A stretch of 49,382 nucleotides of DNA from Bacillus sp. T33-2. GTDB lineage: Bacteria; Bacillota; Bacilli; Bacillales; Cytobacillaceae. The DNA is taken from assembly GCF_002860205.1 (NCBI RefSeq), contig NZ_PGVB01000032.1, positions 1-49,382 of the forward strand. The letters are read 5' to 3'. The notes below the pieces were generated by a model that was not told the origin of the DNA, did no database searches, and saw nothing but the letters and a program-made list of their open reading frames with translations. The position numbers and the translations under genes are program-made. Of this stretch, positions 33,731 to 42,765 are shown piece by piece. The first letter of the stretch is position 1, and every line of letters starts with the position of its first letter.

Positions 33731-34660
33731 TTAGAGTTTTTCGGACATTTTGTTGATTAATCCCCGGACTGCATTTTTGTATTTTTCCTGGTTAGTTGGA
33801 TTCTGAATTTCTGATAGGGAACCGAGTAGATCACCAAAATTCTTTACCAGCTGTTCGAAACAGACCGAAAACTTGATGACAGCCTTATCTTTCTGCTGGC
33901 CAACCTTTTTACGCAACTCTTCAAGTTCGGCCTCCACTGCTTCTGGAATTCTTTCAACAATTTCTGGAACGTCAATCGGTTTCTCCTTCAACTGACGCTC
34001 CAGTTCCTTAATCTTGTTGTGAGAGTCAAAAAGCTCGTTTTCCGTTTTATCAAGATTTTTCTGAAGACGATCAATCTTTTCTTGGTTGCCGGCGGCCTTG
34101 GCTGTCTCGAGCTCTGATTTAAGACGATCAACAATTATAGTGTGATCCTTAGTCTGCGATTCTAAGTTGGTGTATTCTTTGGCCAGTTTTTCTCGGGCTG
34201 CTTTCTCCTCTTTTGCTTTTTTCTCGCTTGCCTTAAGTTTTTTTTCAAGCTCTTGTTTTTCTTTGATGGCCTGTTTTAATTCTCGGGTGGACATATTTTC
34301 AACGTCATTCTCTTTTATAAAATCTTCTCGTTCTTCTTCAGGTACACCCAGGAGGACAACGGCCTGCGTATAGCTCAATTTCCCAAGCGCTTGGGATTTT
34401 GCTTGGCTGCCAAACAGAGACAGCTGGCTATCACCATACTCTTCAAAAATCTTCATCAGATTGTTAGCCGTGCTTTGAGAATAATCAACCGATTCTTCCA
34501 GCCACTTGCCCCATTCACCGTGAGGAACCATCTCTTTTGCCTCGACCAATCGGCGCCCGATTTCGATGCTGTTGAATAGGAACATCTTGCGAGTCTGTTC
34601 TTTTATGCTATTAATCTCGGTAGCAATCAGCACAGGGGTTCTTTCTATCAAATCATTCAT
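33731..34660 (-). CDS. DUF3102 phage protein with long coiled coil
   Basis: 309 aa. The DUF3102 N-terminal domain (IGRRLVEAKEMVPHGEWGKWLEESVDYSQSTANNLMKIFEEYGD) is clear, followed by a highly charged coiled coil (residues 120-245) and a C-terminal helical domain. Function unknown; some DUF3102 proteins are thought to be DNA-associated. It overlaps the PcfJ gene stop by 4 bases. Confidence 0.85.
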   Translation of the reverse strand: MNDLIERTPVLIATEINSIKEQTRKMFLFNSIEIGRRLVEAKEMVPHGEWGKWLEESVDYSQSTANNLMKIFEEYGDSQLSLFGSQAKSQALGKLSYTQAVVLLGVPEEEREDFIKENDVENMSTRELKQAIKEKQELEKKLKASEKKAKEEKAAREKLAKEYTNLESQTKDHTIIVDRLKSELETAKAAGNQEKIDRLQKNLDKTENELFDSHNKIKELERQLKEKPIDVPEIVERIPEAVEAELEELRKKVGQQKDKAVIKFSVCFEQLVKNFGDLLGSLSEIQNPTNQEKYKNAVRGLINKMSEKL

Positions 34661-36255
34661 ACGGCAACCTCCTGTCGGTTAATGGTTTTTGATGCCGGTT
34701 TCTTTTTCTTGAGCTTCTCAGCTGTGAAGGCATCGACAAATGCCCGGACTTCTGCTGTCATATCTTTATTTCTAAGCCCGCGGCATTGCGTAACAATATT
34801 GTCTTTCACATACAGTTCCAGGGTGTAAAAAGAAGTTTTTGGTTGGTCGGCCCGGCGGATAAACATAATCACGATTTCTCCTTTTGCATAGCGATCTGCA
34901 TACCTTCCAACACAATGGTCAAGAGCTTTTCCTTCATCAAACATTTCAATACTTGAAATAGCAGGCCGGATAAACAGCCCCTCGAATTCGAAACAGTATT
35001 TTTGCAGGCGAGGCTGCTGATTGGCTATCTTCTGATTAATCACTTCATCCTTTTTGACTTTGACGGCCCGAGTGGTTTTGCTGTGGGCCTTGTTCAAGTC
35101 ATTCGGAAGCAGGACCGTTTCCGAAGCTAAATCCATCCCAAGTTCCTTGCACTCTTCCAAATAGTCTTTCCAGGTTCCGATCGTTCCTGTTATGGAAGAA
35201 TTTCGTTTTGGATCTTTCCTCATTTGGCTATTTACATACCGCACAATCCGGTCAAGCGGCAAGAAATTCTGAATATATTCAAGTTTTTCAAAATAGTAGG
35301 TGCCATTTAGTAAATGGTCGCATTTGTCCGCTGTTTCCCATGATATCGGAACACCCTGTTTTCGGAACCATTTGTAGGTATGCAGAACAACAGGCTCCAT
35401 CTCGACTCCGGACTTCTTCCATTCCTTAATTTCCTTCTTTGAAAGACCGAGGATTCTCTCCATGTTCTTGCCTCGAAGATTGATCGAGCGATAAAGGTTT
35501 TTGCCTTCAACCATAGCCCTTACCAACTCAGCCATCCCCATTTTCCACAGATATTCAATGAAAGGGTACTTAGAAAATGTGGTGAAGAAGTAAATCAAAT
35601 CCAAGTTTTTTTCAGAGAACATCCCCCAATCTGCATAAGAAAAAGGTGTTCCTTGTACGGCTTTTTGTATGCTTGCTATTGACTGGGAGCTGTTCCTCGT
35701 GTAAGAGTTCTTCCCGATCATCGACCAGGCTTGTTTGGCGAAGCTCCACCCCTCGTCGTACCGTATGACCCTGGTATTAAATGCCCCAGTGAAGTGGTGG
35801 TTCCGGTACATCATGAGCGGCTTTCCGATTTCAAAGACATATCGCACAACAGGAGTGTAATAAGCAACGCCTTTCATGTCCGCCCGGTAATCGAATGAGA
35901 CGTTATAACCGGTGGCAGTTATTGCATCAGGTTTGCATTGCGACTTTTCATACCAGATGACATAACCTGTATCAAGCATCTTCCCTCGTGGCCGCCCGGC
36001 GTGCTTAACAAAAACAAGCGACTTGCATTTTTCACATTGCCAGTTATCATTGTGTTTCAGTGTTTGTTTAGACGTGATCACATAATCCTTTCGGCAATGC
36101 GTGCAATAACCTCTCTGAATGGTCGATGCCAACCTGCGAACAAACAAATATCGGCTGTGGAGAAGGTTATCGTCACGAACAAACGCTTTAAAATCCTCAT
36201 TGATTTCATTGGAGAAATGCGCTTTGAAATCTTCATAACTTTTAATCTGCGCCAT
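34657..36255 (-). CDS. PcfJ domain protein
   Basis: 532 aa. N-terminal zinc ribbon (CTHC ... CEKC, residues about 56-84), then a large middle domain, then the PcfJ-like region with EGKALDHCVGRYADRYAKGEIVIMFIRR...SFYTLELY...QCRGLRNK. PcfJ is best known from conjugative plasmid pCF10; its reaction is unknown. Neighbouring PcfK-like gene supports the family call. Confidence 0.85.
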   Translation of the reverse strand: MAQIKSYEDFKAHFSNEINEDFKAFVRDDNLLHSRYLFVRRLASTIQRGYCTHCRKDYVITSKQTLKHNDNWQCEKCKSLVFVKHAGRPRGKMLDTGYVIWYEKSQCKPDAITATGYNVSFDYRADMKGVAYYTPVVRYVFEIGKPLMMYRNHHFTGAFNTRVIRYDEGWSFAKQAWSMIGKNSYTRNSSQSIASIQKAVQGTPFSYADWGMFSEKNLDLIYFFTTFSKYPFIEYLWKMGMAELVRAMVEGKNLYRSINLRGKNMERILGLSKKEIKEWKKSGVEMEPVVLHTYKWFRKQGVPISWETADKCDHLLNGTYYFEKLEYIQNFLPLDRIVRYVNSQMRKDPKRNSSITGTIGTWKDYLEECKELGMDLASETVLLPNDLNKAHSKTTRAVKVKKDEVINQKIANQQPRLQKYCFEFEGLFIRPAISSIEMFDEGKALDHCVGRYADRYAKGEIVIMFIRRADQPKTSFYTLELYVKDNIVTQCRGLRNKDMTAEVRAFVDAFTAEKLKKKKPASKTINRQEVAV

Positions 36256-36264
36256 ACTAACACC

Positions 36265-36633
36265 TCACAAAAAGTCATCCAGTGATACGTCAAAATCGGT
36301 TGCCGGGCTTGCAGCTGGCTTAGGCTCAATAATTACCGTTGCTGTTGCGCCCATCACGACAGGCTTACCATCAATTCCGAAATATTTCAGTACGATAGCG
36401 AAACCTTCGGCATCGGTGAGGACGGCCACATTGCCGACTTTTTTCTTCTGTGCAGCTGTCCGCATCGCTTCCAGGCTTTTTGCGATGGTTTTGTCCGCTA
36501 CCAGGATCTTCTCGGCATGGTCCGGATTCTGTTCCAAGTGCTGTAGTAGAAATTGGCCAACGACCTGGATATAAGGATTGTTGGCATTGCCAGATATTTC
36601 ATTTTTGATTTTTTCGATTGCTTGTGTTTGCAT
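36265..36633 (-). CDS. PcfK-like / AcrIIA9-family candidate
   Basis: 122 aa. Residues 20-95 match the PcfK pattern: PYIQVVGQFLLQHLEQNPDHAEKIL, KSLEAMRTAAQKKK, TDAEGFAIVLKYFGIDG. Known homologues of this family inhibit Cas9 (AcrIIA9), but most members are uncharacterised. It is directly next to the PcfJ gene, the same pairing as in plasmids. Function here is inference. Confidence 0.7.
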   Translation of the reverse strand: MQTQAIEKIKNEISGNANNPYIQVVGQFLLQHLEQNPDHAEKILVADKTIAKSLEAMRTAAQKKKVGNVAVLTDAEGFAIVLKYFGIDGKPVVMGATATVIIEPKPAASPATDFDVSLDDFL

Positions 36634-36637
36634 TCTC

Positions 36638-37438
36638 TCAACCTCCTAAACTTACATCCTGCTGTAACTTCAAAAATGCCAGCTGGCGAATCGGGCCAAT
36701 CTCTTGCTGCAACGTTTTATATTGTTCCAACAAGTTCTCATACAGGTGGTTTCTTTCATTCAAAGCTTCAGACAGCCTGTTCACTTGGTTGTTTAACGTA
36801 AGGATTTCCTTTGCAGCATTTTCTTTGGCTGCTGAAACCTCGTCGAAAAGTTCCTGGCAGGACTGCAATTCTTCTCGCACAGCCACAAGTTCCTTTTCAA
36901 GGCTTTCGTAGTCAGCCTGGTCCACAGGCTGTAATTCGGCTCTTTCAGCACGCTGCTGCCAGTAAGATACTTTGTTGTTAAGCTCCTCGATGGTCTTGTC
37001 CTTTTGTTGGCATTCATCCTGAGCGGCTTTAAGCTTACCCTTAAACCCTTCTACTAGCTGTTCTAATTGCGCTGGCTTTTCCGGCGGTACAGCTTCTTTC
37101 TCCCTCAGGAGCTCCTTATTTTCTTTCGGTGCCTGCACATCTTTATTTTTTCCCTGGAGTATATCCATCTTCCATGCCTTAATCCGTTTGTATAGAGTGG
37201 CCGGGCTCATTTTCATTTCCTTTGCAATTTCTTCATTGCTTTTGCCTTCAGCTTTCAACCGTAGGAAATCGTCATAGGTAAACAATTTAATCCCTCCATG
37301 TTCTCCGTTTCGATATTTTTGTAATTCCTCCGGCGACAGATAAGAGACTTTTACGCTGTTATCCCACTTTTCAACATTGCCACCTGTCCCGAACCGTGGC
37401 GGTCCTGAATGGCGTGGGTGAATTTTAGATGGTGCCAT
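36638..37438 (-). CDS. HTH and coiled-coil phage protein
   Basis: 266 aa. Residues 55-92 have an HTH of resolvase type (FLRLKAEGKSNEEIAKEMKMSPATLYKRIKAW); the rest is a long coiled coil (residues 115-255). Probably DNA-bound and oligomeric. The ATG follows GAGGTG. Its place is between DnaB and the PcfK-like gene. Confidence 0.75.
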   Translation of the reverse strand: MAPSKIHPRHSGPPRFGTGGNVEKWDNSVKVSYLSPEELQKYRNGEHGGIKLFTYDDFLRLKAEGKSNEEIAKEMKMSPATLYKRIKAWKMDILQGKNKDVQAPKENKELLREKEAVPPEKPAQLEQLVEGFKGKLKAAQDECQQKDKTIEELNNKVSYWQQRAERAELQPVDQADYESLEKELVAVREELQSCQELFDEVSAAKENAAKEILTLNNQVNRLSEALNERNHLYENLLEQYKTLQQEIGPIRQLAFLKLQQDVSLGG

Positions 37439-37455
37439 GATCTACACCTCACGGA

Positions 37456-37605
37456 CTAATCATTTATCACTTGGCCAGAGTGTGAGTATTCAAGCAACGT
37501 GGCTTCACAATCTTGATAAGGACAAATTTCAACTTCCTGATCCGATTCCACGACTACTGCCCGGCCACATCCTTCGCATGAGTAAACATCTACTTGCAAA
37601 TTCAA
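37456..37605 (-). CDS. 49-aa zinc ribbon protein
   Basis: Small protein with CEGC and CPYQDC knuckles, a likely single zinc ribbon. TTG start with AAAGGAGG about 8 nt upstream. It follows DnaB closely. Confidence 0.7.
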   Translation of the reverse strand: MNLQVDVYSCEGCGRAVVVESDQEVEICPYQDCEATLLEYSHSGQVIND

Positions 37606-37609
37606 CTGG

Positions 37610-38896
37610 TTAGCCTCCTTTATTTTTCGGCAATTCCTGAAAATGCTGCTTCCAATTCATAAACAGCAGATTAAACTCATTCACTCCGATATCACGGCCC
37701 TTGGCGAAAGTTTGTTTAATTATCTTCCCCTGGGATGTCGTCTCGCCTTCGCTCCAAAGAAACTCAACCACATCGGCATCCTGTTCAATGGAACTGGACT
37801 CTTTTAAATCAGACAGCTGCGGCCTACCCCGTTTTTCTGAATCCCGAGTCATCTGGGAAAGCATCATAAAGCAGCAGTTCAGCTCCATCGCAATTTGTTT
37901 TGCCTGCCCTGTAACCCGTCCAATAGCCAATGCTCTGGTATCCCCTTTAGTTTGCGGAATGTTCATTATTTGCAGGTAATCCACTACTATCATCGCAATG
38001 TTGCCGTGCTTCCTTTTGAACTGTTTGGCAGTGGCTCTTATCTCATCAATAGTGATTCCTGAACTGTCCTGCATGTAAATAGGCAAGTACTCATACTGTT
38101 TATAGGCCGTATTCACAAGGGACCATTCTTTTTCGTTTAAGTTCTTGGTCTTGATTTTTTGAAAAGCAATCCCAGTTTCGGAAGAGATCATTCGGTCTTT
38201 CAGGGAATTCCTTTTCATTTCCTGGCTCCAGACCAGGACAACCCCCTCATGTTGTTTAGCGACACCTCGTATCCTTTGTAGGGCCAATGCTGTTTTACCG
38301 ACTGAGGGGCGGCCTGCTGATATAAAGAGCCAGCCTCTCCATAAACCATGGGCCCATTTGTCAAATTCCTCAAAACCAGTTTTGATAAATTCTGCAGGTG
38401 TTTTAAGGTGTTCAAAATACTCCTTTTTGGTCTCAGTGAAATTGAGCATTTTCGAATTGTCTTGGGGCCTCATTTCTTCCACAAGGGACTCGATATAAGA
38501 GAAGTATTCCTCGTCGCTTTCGTAGTCGTCGCGGTTCATACCGGCAATAATGTCGCCCATGTTTCTAGTCCTGCGCCCAATTGCCTTAGACCTAACCATC
38601 CTGGCATAGTATCCAGCATTGGCAGCTGTCGGACAGGCTTCTACAAGTTTCATCAGGTACGAAACGCCACCAATGTTTTCAATGCGGCCGAATTTCATGA
38701 ACGCGTCTGTCACTGTAACAGGGTCTATGGGTTCGCCTTTCTTATCTAGGTGCCTCATAACCTTGTAAATTTGTTGATGACGAGGTATGGAAAAATCACG
38801 TTCCTCAAGAAAGTTGATATCATCAAGTACGTTAGGCTCCAAAAACACGGCACCCAGGACAGACATTTCTGCAGCTAAATCATTTTCCCCAATCAA
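37610..38896 (-). CDS. dnaB: DnaB-like replicative helicase
   Basis: 428 aa. N-terminal DnaB domain (EMSVLGAVFLEP...QQIYKVMRHL), Walker A GRPSVGKT (195-202), IVVDYLQIM Walker B-like H2 and SQMTRDSEKRGRPQLSDLKESSSIEQDADVVEFL motifs. It unwinds phage DNA at forks. Overlaps the stop of the initiator gene by about 17 bases. Confidence 0.95.
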   Translation of the reverse strand: MIGENDLAAEMSVLGAVFLEPNVLDDINFLEERDFSIPRHQQIYKVMRHLDKKGEPIDPVTVTDAFMKFGRIENIGGVSYLMKLVEACPTAANAGYYARMVRSKAIGRRTRNMGDIIAGMNRDDYESDEEYFSYIESLVEEMRPQDNSKMLNFTETKKEYFEHLKTPAEFIKTGFEEFDKWAHGLWRGWLFISAGRPSVGKTALALQRIRGVAKQHEGVVLVWSQEMKRNSLKDRMISSETGIAFQKIKTKNLNEKEWSLVNTAYKQYEYLPIYMQDSSGITIDEIRATAKQFKRKHGNIAMIVVDYLQIMNIPQTKGDTRALAIGRVTGQAKQIAMELNCCFMMLSQMTRDSEKRGRPQLSDLKESSSIEQDADVVEFLWSEGETTSQGKIIKQTFAKGRDIGVNEFNLLFMNWKQHFQELPKNKGG

Positions 38897-39722
38897 ATGT
38901 TTCAGGATCTTTCCCCTCCTGTATCCAACGCTGGAAATCTATTTCTTTATCTCTCGGGTCAGAAGGTTTTTGTTTATTAACCTTGGACTTTTGGTTCACA
39001 TAGTTTTCAAAATTCTTTTGAGCAAATAAAGTGGATGGCCTCAAATACTCATTCATTGCTGGGTCTTCAAGCCATTGCTCGCACTTCACATCAATCACAT
39101 GTTTAAAGTGATGTAGGGTTCGTCCTTCGCTGATGCGACCGTTAATCAGCTTGCGGTTTGCCTCAGATTTATGAGAGAAATTCTTACCTGCTTTTTGGTT
39201 TAGGTATCCGATGATCTCCTCATAAACCGGTATATCTTTATTTCTTTTACTTTCTTTTCTTTTTATTTCTTTTGTTGTATTTTTGTCCTCATCATCTGGG
39301 TTATTGTCATCATTAACCGAGTTGTTCCTGTCATTATCGATTTTCACTAAATAATGCTCTGGAGGGATAACGATGTCCTTCCTCCTTGATACAGCCAGCA
39401 GGTATCTCTTCTGGAACCCTTCAGATGTGAGGATGCCGTATTTTTCAAACAATGTCTTATCAAAGAAATCCCACTTGATACACTCCTGGACAACATCGTT
39501 CACAAACTCCATTTCCTGATTCACTTTCATTGAAAAGATGTATTGCTCTTTCTCCGTCCAGTGGCAGCAGTACCCTTTCTTGTATATCTCCATCATTAAA
39601 CGAATGAGGATGCCAAACCCTGCCATGCCGTACTTTGCAACAACGACCACCACTTTTTCGTCTTGATCGATGTCTGTATCTAGTGGGAAATACTCCAATC
39701 CTTGCTTGGTTGGTCTTGCCAT
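38880..39722 (-). CDS. DnaD-like replication initiator (Lin1244/TIGR02220 type)
   Basis: About 280 aa. N-terminal Lin1244/Lin1753-like domain (FPLDTDIDQDEKVVVVVAKYGMAGFGILIRLM), an acidic Asn/Asp linker, and a C-terminal phage conserved domain (EIIGYLNQKAGKNF...RISEGRTLHHFKHVIDVKCEQWL...YLRPSTLFA). It should bind the origin and load DnaB. ATG 39722, with GGTGAGGTGT upstream. Confidence 0.88.
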   Translation of the reverse strand: MARPTKQGLEYFPLDTDIDQDEKVVVVVAKYGMAGFGILIRLMMEIYKKGYCCHWTEKEQYIFSMKVNQEMEFVNDVVQECIKWDFFDKTLFEKYGILTSEGFQKRYLLAVSRRKDIVIPPEHYLVKIDNDRNNSVNDDNNPDDEDKNTTKEIKRKESKRNKDIPVYEEIIGYLNQKAGKNFSHKSEANRKLINGRISEGRTLHHFKHVIDVKCEQWLEDPAMNEYLRPSTLFAQKNFENYVNQKSKVNKQKPSDPRDKEIDFQRWIQEGKDPETFDWGK

Positions 39723-39727
39723 ACACC

Positions 39728-40024
39728 TCACCCGTTCTGTTGTGCTTTCCCCGTCCTGTGATATTCAGTGGTCAATAAGAGAGTGTTGCTTAATGCAGTT
39801 ACAAAGAAATCAAGCTTATCCAGTTCTTTAATTTTGTTTGCCAACTGGCCTTGAAGTGCCCGTGCTAACTCCTGGGCACGTTCCTTTTCTTCACGTTCCT
39901 TGTTAAGCCTCGCAAGATAATATTTTTCAGTGGCTTTCCATTGACTTTCGGTATATATTTTTTCTTCCTGCTGTTCATCAACTGCATCAGCGGAAGAGAA
40001 CACTTTAATCAATTGAATTTGCAT
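39728..40024 (-). CDS. 98-aa hypothetical replication-module protein
   Basis: Unknown; helical, with a coiled coil over residues 30-70. ATG 40024 stands 2 bases after the previous stop codon with GAGGTGG upstream. Confidence 0.6.
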   Translation of the reverse strand: MQIQLIKVFSSADAVDEQQEEKIYTESQWKATEKYYLARLNKEREEKERAQELARALQGQLANKIKELDKLDFFVTALSNTLLLTTEYHRTGKAQQNG

Positions 40025-40026
40025 AT

Positions 40027-40770
40027 TCAAACCACCTCAATTCGATAATGTTTATCTGCCTTAAAACCCTTCCGGGCCAATGCCCTCATAACCGTCATCC
40101 GGGCCAGCGCAGGCATGTTATTTTTGCTTGATAAGTGGGTAAGATATATCTGCTCTCTCGTGCCGGTAACAAGCTGAGAAAGGGCCTGTGCGGTCTGCTC
40201 ATTGCTAAGGTGTCCGATGTGGGACAGGACCCGTGCTTTTACGCTGGGCGGATAATCGGATGCCTCTACCATTGCCGGCTCATGGTTGCTTTCTATGATG
40301 TAAACGGTTGAGTATTCCATGGCCGTAAGCATATCTGGATCCACTTGGCCGGTGTCCAGGCAGACAGAGCATTTATTGCCCTGGTAATCGCTGATCACGT
40401 ATCCTACCGGGTCGTATGCATCGTGGTGAGTTTTAAAGGACTCAATGTAAAACTCTGTCAAGTTGATGCCGGTTCCCGACTTAAATGGTCTTTGCAACTC
40501 ATTGTCCACACAGTTGATTGAGCGCCATTCCCCTTCCCCGGCAAAGACCGGGATTTTGTACTTATTAGCCAACGGCACACCTTTAATATGATCAGCATGT
40601 GCATGTGTCACTAGGATGGCTGCTATGGAGTCAGGACGGATCCCGACCTCCAGCAGCCTTTTTTCTATTTTGGTCTTGGCCACGCCTGCATCTACTAGAA
40701 TGGTAGATTCTCCAGACCGGAGGGCTATACAGTTACCTCCGGAACCAGATGCTAAGATATCGACTTTCAT
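40027..40770 (-). CDS. MBL-fold nuclease candidate, YycJ/WalJ-like
   Basis: 247 aa metallo-beta-lactamase fold. HAHADH (residues 56-61), a later TGQVD and SNHE/SHIGHLSN metal ligands. Related to YycJ/WalJ, which has exonuclease activity. It lies next to RecT where phages usually encode an exonuclease, so it may supply the 5'-3' exonuclease. Confidence 0.85.
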   Translation of the reverse strand: MKVDILASGSGGNCIALRSGESTILVDAGVAKTKIEKRLLEVGIRPDSIAAILVTHAHADHIKGVPLANKYKIPVFAGEGEWRSINCVDNELQRPFKSGTGINLTEFYIESFKTHHDAYDPVGYVISDYQGNKCSVCLDTGQVDPDMLTAMEYSTVYIIESNHEPAMVEASDYPPSVKARVLSHIGHLSNEQTAQALSQLVTGTREQIYLTHLSSKNNMPALARMTVMRALARKGFKADKHYRIEVV

Positions 40771-40773
40771 GGC

Positions 40774-41691
40774 TTACTCCAAGGAGTCATCATCGTCTGA
40801 ATGGGCTTCCTGCAATTCGATGTGCATGTCCAGCAATTCATTCAATCCGATAACATCGGCAAGTGCAGGTTTGTCACCGATATTAGGAGCGTTTTTAGCG
40901 ATGTACTCTTGCATCGCCTTCTTTGTTGTAACACCAAGCTTTTTAAACTTAGCTTTCATTTCAGCTTTTGCAGCTTCAAGTTTTTCTGCTTCTGGATCCA
41001 CTGGATCAGGCTGTGGCTGGTCAATCACTTCCTGGTTAGGTGTAATGTCTTTACGCTCCCGAGGGTTATATTCAGGAACGCCATCGGCACCTTTACCTTC
41101 AGAAACTTCCTCATCGTCAAAGTTCAGGTCAAAGGCTGCTTTTAGGGCTCTTCGGACCATGTGCTTTTTGAACATGTCATTGAAGTAATTCGTCCACATT
41201 GTTTTTTGCATCCCGATTTGAGAGCGTTTAAAGTGTTCAACCTCATCGACTTCCATTGTTACCGTAAAAGGCTTTAACCCTTTCTTATAAGCAAATGCAT
41301 ATCCACCAATTACTTTTCCTCTTGGGAACCCGAATGAATGTTCATCAATCACCATGTAGTAACGACCATCTTCATCTTTTTCCTGATGCATTTTGAACTG
41401 ATCATTTTCGTGAACCAGCTGCACGTCATATCCAAGGTAACCATCTGTTTCTTTGGCTTTTCGGACATAAAAGTCAACGCCGAATTGAATGGTTAATTGG
41501 TTTTGTCGAACTGTTGGGTAAATTTCATTTAAGATTGGATTGGCGCCAGCACTTTTTGAGATAGCCATAAATAATTTGAACTGGGACTCATTGCAATCCT
41601 TGCCGATGGTTTCTCGAATTGTTACAACATCCTGCTGAGTTAGTTCACCGAAGGCTAAACCTTGGTAAACAGCGAGTTGATTATTAGCCAT
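40774..41691 (-). CDS. recT: RecT single-strand annealing protein
   Basis: 305 aa. RecT signature: ESQFKLFMAISKSAGANPILNEIYP..., VDFYVRKAKETDGYLGYD and KMHMVRRALK-like KKHMVRRALKAAFDL. It anneals complementary single strands in phage recombination. The C-terminal 70 residues are a Pro/Asp/Lys linker and helical tail. Confidence 0.95.
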   Translation of the reverse strand: MANNQLAVYQGLAFGELTQQDVVTIRETIGKDCNESQFKLFMAISKSAGANPILNEIYPTVRQNQLTIQFGVDFYVRKAKETDGYLGYDVQLVHENDQFKMHQEKDEDGRYYMVIDEHSFGFPRGKVIGGYAFAYKKGLKPFTVTMEVDEVEHFKRSQIGMQKTMWTNYFNDMFKKHMVRRALKAAFDLNFDDEEVSEGKGADGVPEYNPRERKDITPNQEVIDQPQPDPVDPEAEKLEAAKAEMKAKFKKLGVTTKKAMQEYIAKNAPNIGDKPALADVIGLNELLDMHIELQEAHSDDDDSLE

Positions 41692-41927
41692 TAATTATTC
41701 CCCCTAGGTTTTTCAAGCATTTTTAAATCTACAAGCTGATCGATGGCATTTTTTAAGTCCAGCGCTTCAGTGATTGAAAGCCGTACATGCGGCATGTCTC
41801 CACCACCGAATGGGAAGACCATATCAATTTGGGATGAGTCGCGTTCGAACATCCTCAACAAAATGCAATCATTCGCTTGTTTTTCCGGAAAAATTTTGTT
41901 GTTAATTAGAATTACTTTGATTGGCAA
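41691..41927 (-). CDS. 78-aa hypothetical protein before recT
   Basis: Unknown alpha/beta-like protein. TTG at 41927 with AAGGAGGGG upstream is preferred to longer frames. Its last base is shared with RecT's start. Confidence 0.6.
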   Translation of the reverse strand: MPIKVILINNKIFPEKQANDCILLRMFERDSSQIDMVFPFGGGDMPHVRLSITEALDLKNAIDQLVDLKMLEKPRGNN

Positions 41928-41929
41928 CT

Positions 41930-42196
41930 TTACCCCTCCTTCGTCCCGTACAGGGAATCTACCAAACATTTAAGCTGGCAATATAGGTCTGAGCCCTTCT
42001 GCCAAACATGGTCTCCCTTGTATATGGGATTTTCACAGTTTGAGTTGGTGCAGATGGATATAGGTTTTTCATCTTCAGCGCAGCTGCGGCACCAATATTC
42101 CCCCAGCGATTCACCTGTTACATAATCATTGTTTTCAAATTCTTTGCGGGTAATTTGTTTATCACACATGACGCAATTTATTTGGAAGTCAGCCAT
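41930..42196 (-). CDS. Four-knuckle zinc-binding protein
   Basis: 88 aa with CVMC, CRSC, CTNSNC and CQLKC, enough for two zinc ribbons. Unknown target; perhaps LIM-like or DNA-associated. AAAGGAG about 10 nt before ATG 42196. An in-frame extension to 42241 exists but lacks support. Confidence 0.7.
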   Translation of the reverse strand: MADFQINCVMCDKQITRKEFENNDYVTGESLGEYWCRSCAEDEKPISICTNSNCENPIYKGDHVWQKGSDLYCQLKCLVDSLYGTKEG

Positions 42197-42212
42197 GTAA
42201 GCAACTCTCCTT

Positions 42213-42425
42213 TCAGCCAACCGTCTGAAATGTAAACCCACAAACTTCCGACAGATACCGTTCCATATTGCTTTTTAAGATAATCTCCTGCCCGTCGATC
42301 ACAACATCATCGCCGACAAGGATCTCATCACCAAAGTAATCGATGCCAAAGTGTTCCGGCTGGGCGACCATATTGGCAAAGTCAGTGCGGTTTGCTCTGG
42401 TGACTGCTGGATGTTCAAGGTCCAT
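42213..42425 (-). CDS. YqaI-like protein
   Basis: 70 aa, resembling B. subtilis skin-element YqaI: IDYFGDEILVGDDVVIDGQEIILKSNMERYL...FTFQ. Function unknown, always in recombination/replication operons. GGAGG precedes ATG 42425 by 7 nt. Confidence 0.75.
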   Translation of the reverse strand: MDLEHPAVTRANRTDFANMVAQPEHFGIDYFGDEILVGDDVVIDGQEIILKSNMERYLSEVCGFTFQTVG

Positions 42426-42429
42426 ACGA

Positions 42430-42594
42430 TTACCTCCGTTTCCTGCGCCGTGATTTCCGACCACCATTTTTGTACTTGTGCCAGGTCGGCCTTAAAAATG
42501 TTTTGTGATACCAGGTGTTGTATTCAGGATTGGGCGCGAATGTGCGGTAGTCGAATCCATTACCTTTAAAAAGCTGTAGCAATTCGTTGATCAA
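42430..42594 (-). CDS. 54-aa basic protein
   Basis: Unknown; Tyr/Trp-rich core (NPEYNTWYHKTF) and a C-terminal run of Arg/Lys, so likely nucleic acid-bound. TTG with GGGAGGG upstream (8 nt). Confidence 0.6.
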   Translation of the reverse strand: MINELLQLFKGNGFDYRTFAPNPEYNTWYHKTFLRPTWHKYKNGGRKSRRRKRR

Positions 42595-42608
42595 AGTTCA
42601 TTCCCTCC

Positions 42609-42761
42609 CTAAACAGGTATTTTTCTGGTGGTGCCGGTGTATCTGTGGACAAGGTGATATTGTCCGTCGGTAACTTTGTAAACAAGCCAGTTCTCGAAAT
42701 TCAGGCCAACAGCTTTCATCGCTATCTTCTGGCGTTTGGTTGGGCGGCGTCCGTGTTTCAT
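42609..42761 (-). CDS. DUF6906-like 50-aa protein
   Basis: Small protein matching the DUF6906 pattern: HGRRPTKRQKIAMKAVGLNFENWLV...YHLVHRYTGTTRKI. Common in Bacillus phages and unknown in function. Confidence 0.8.
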   Translation of the reverse strand: MKHGRRPTKRQKIAMKAVGLNFENWLVYKVTDGQYHLVHRYTGTTRKIPV

Positions 42762-42765
42762 TAAC

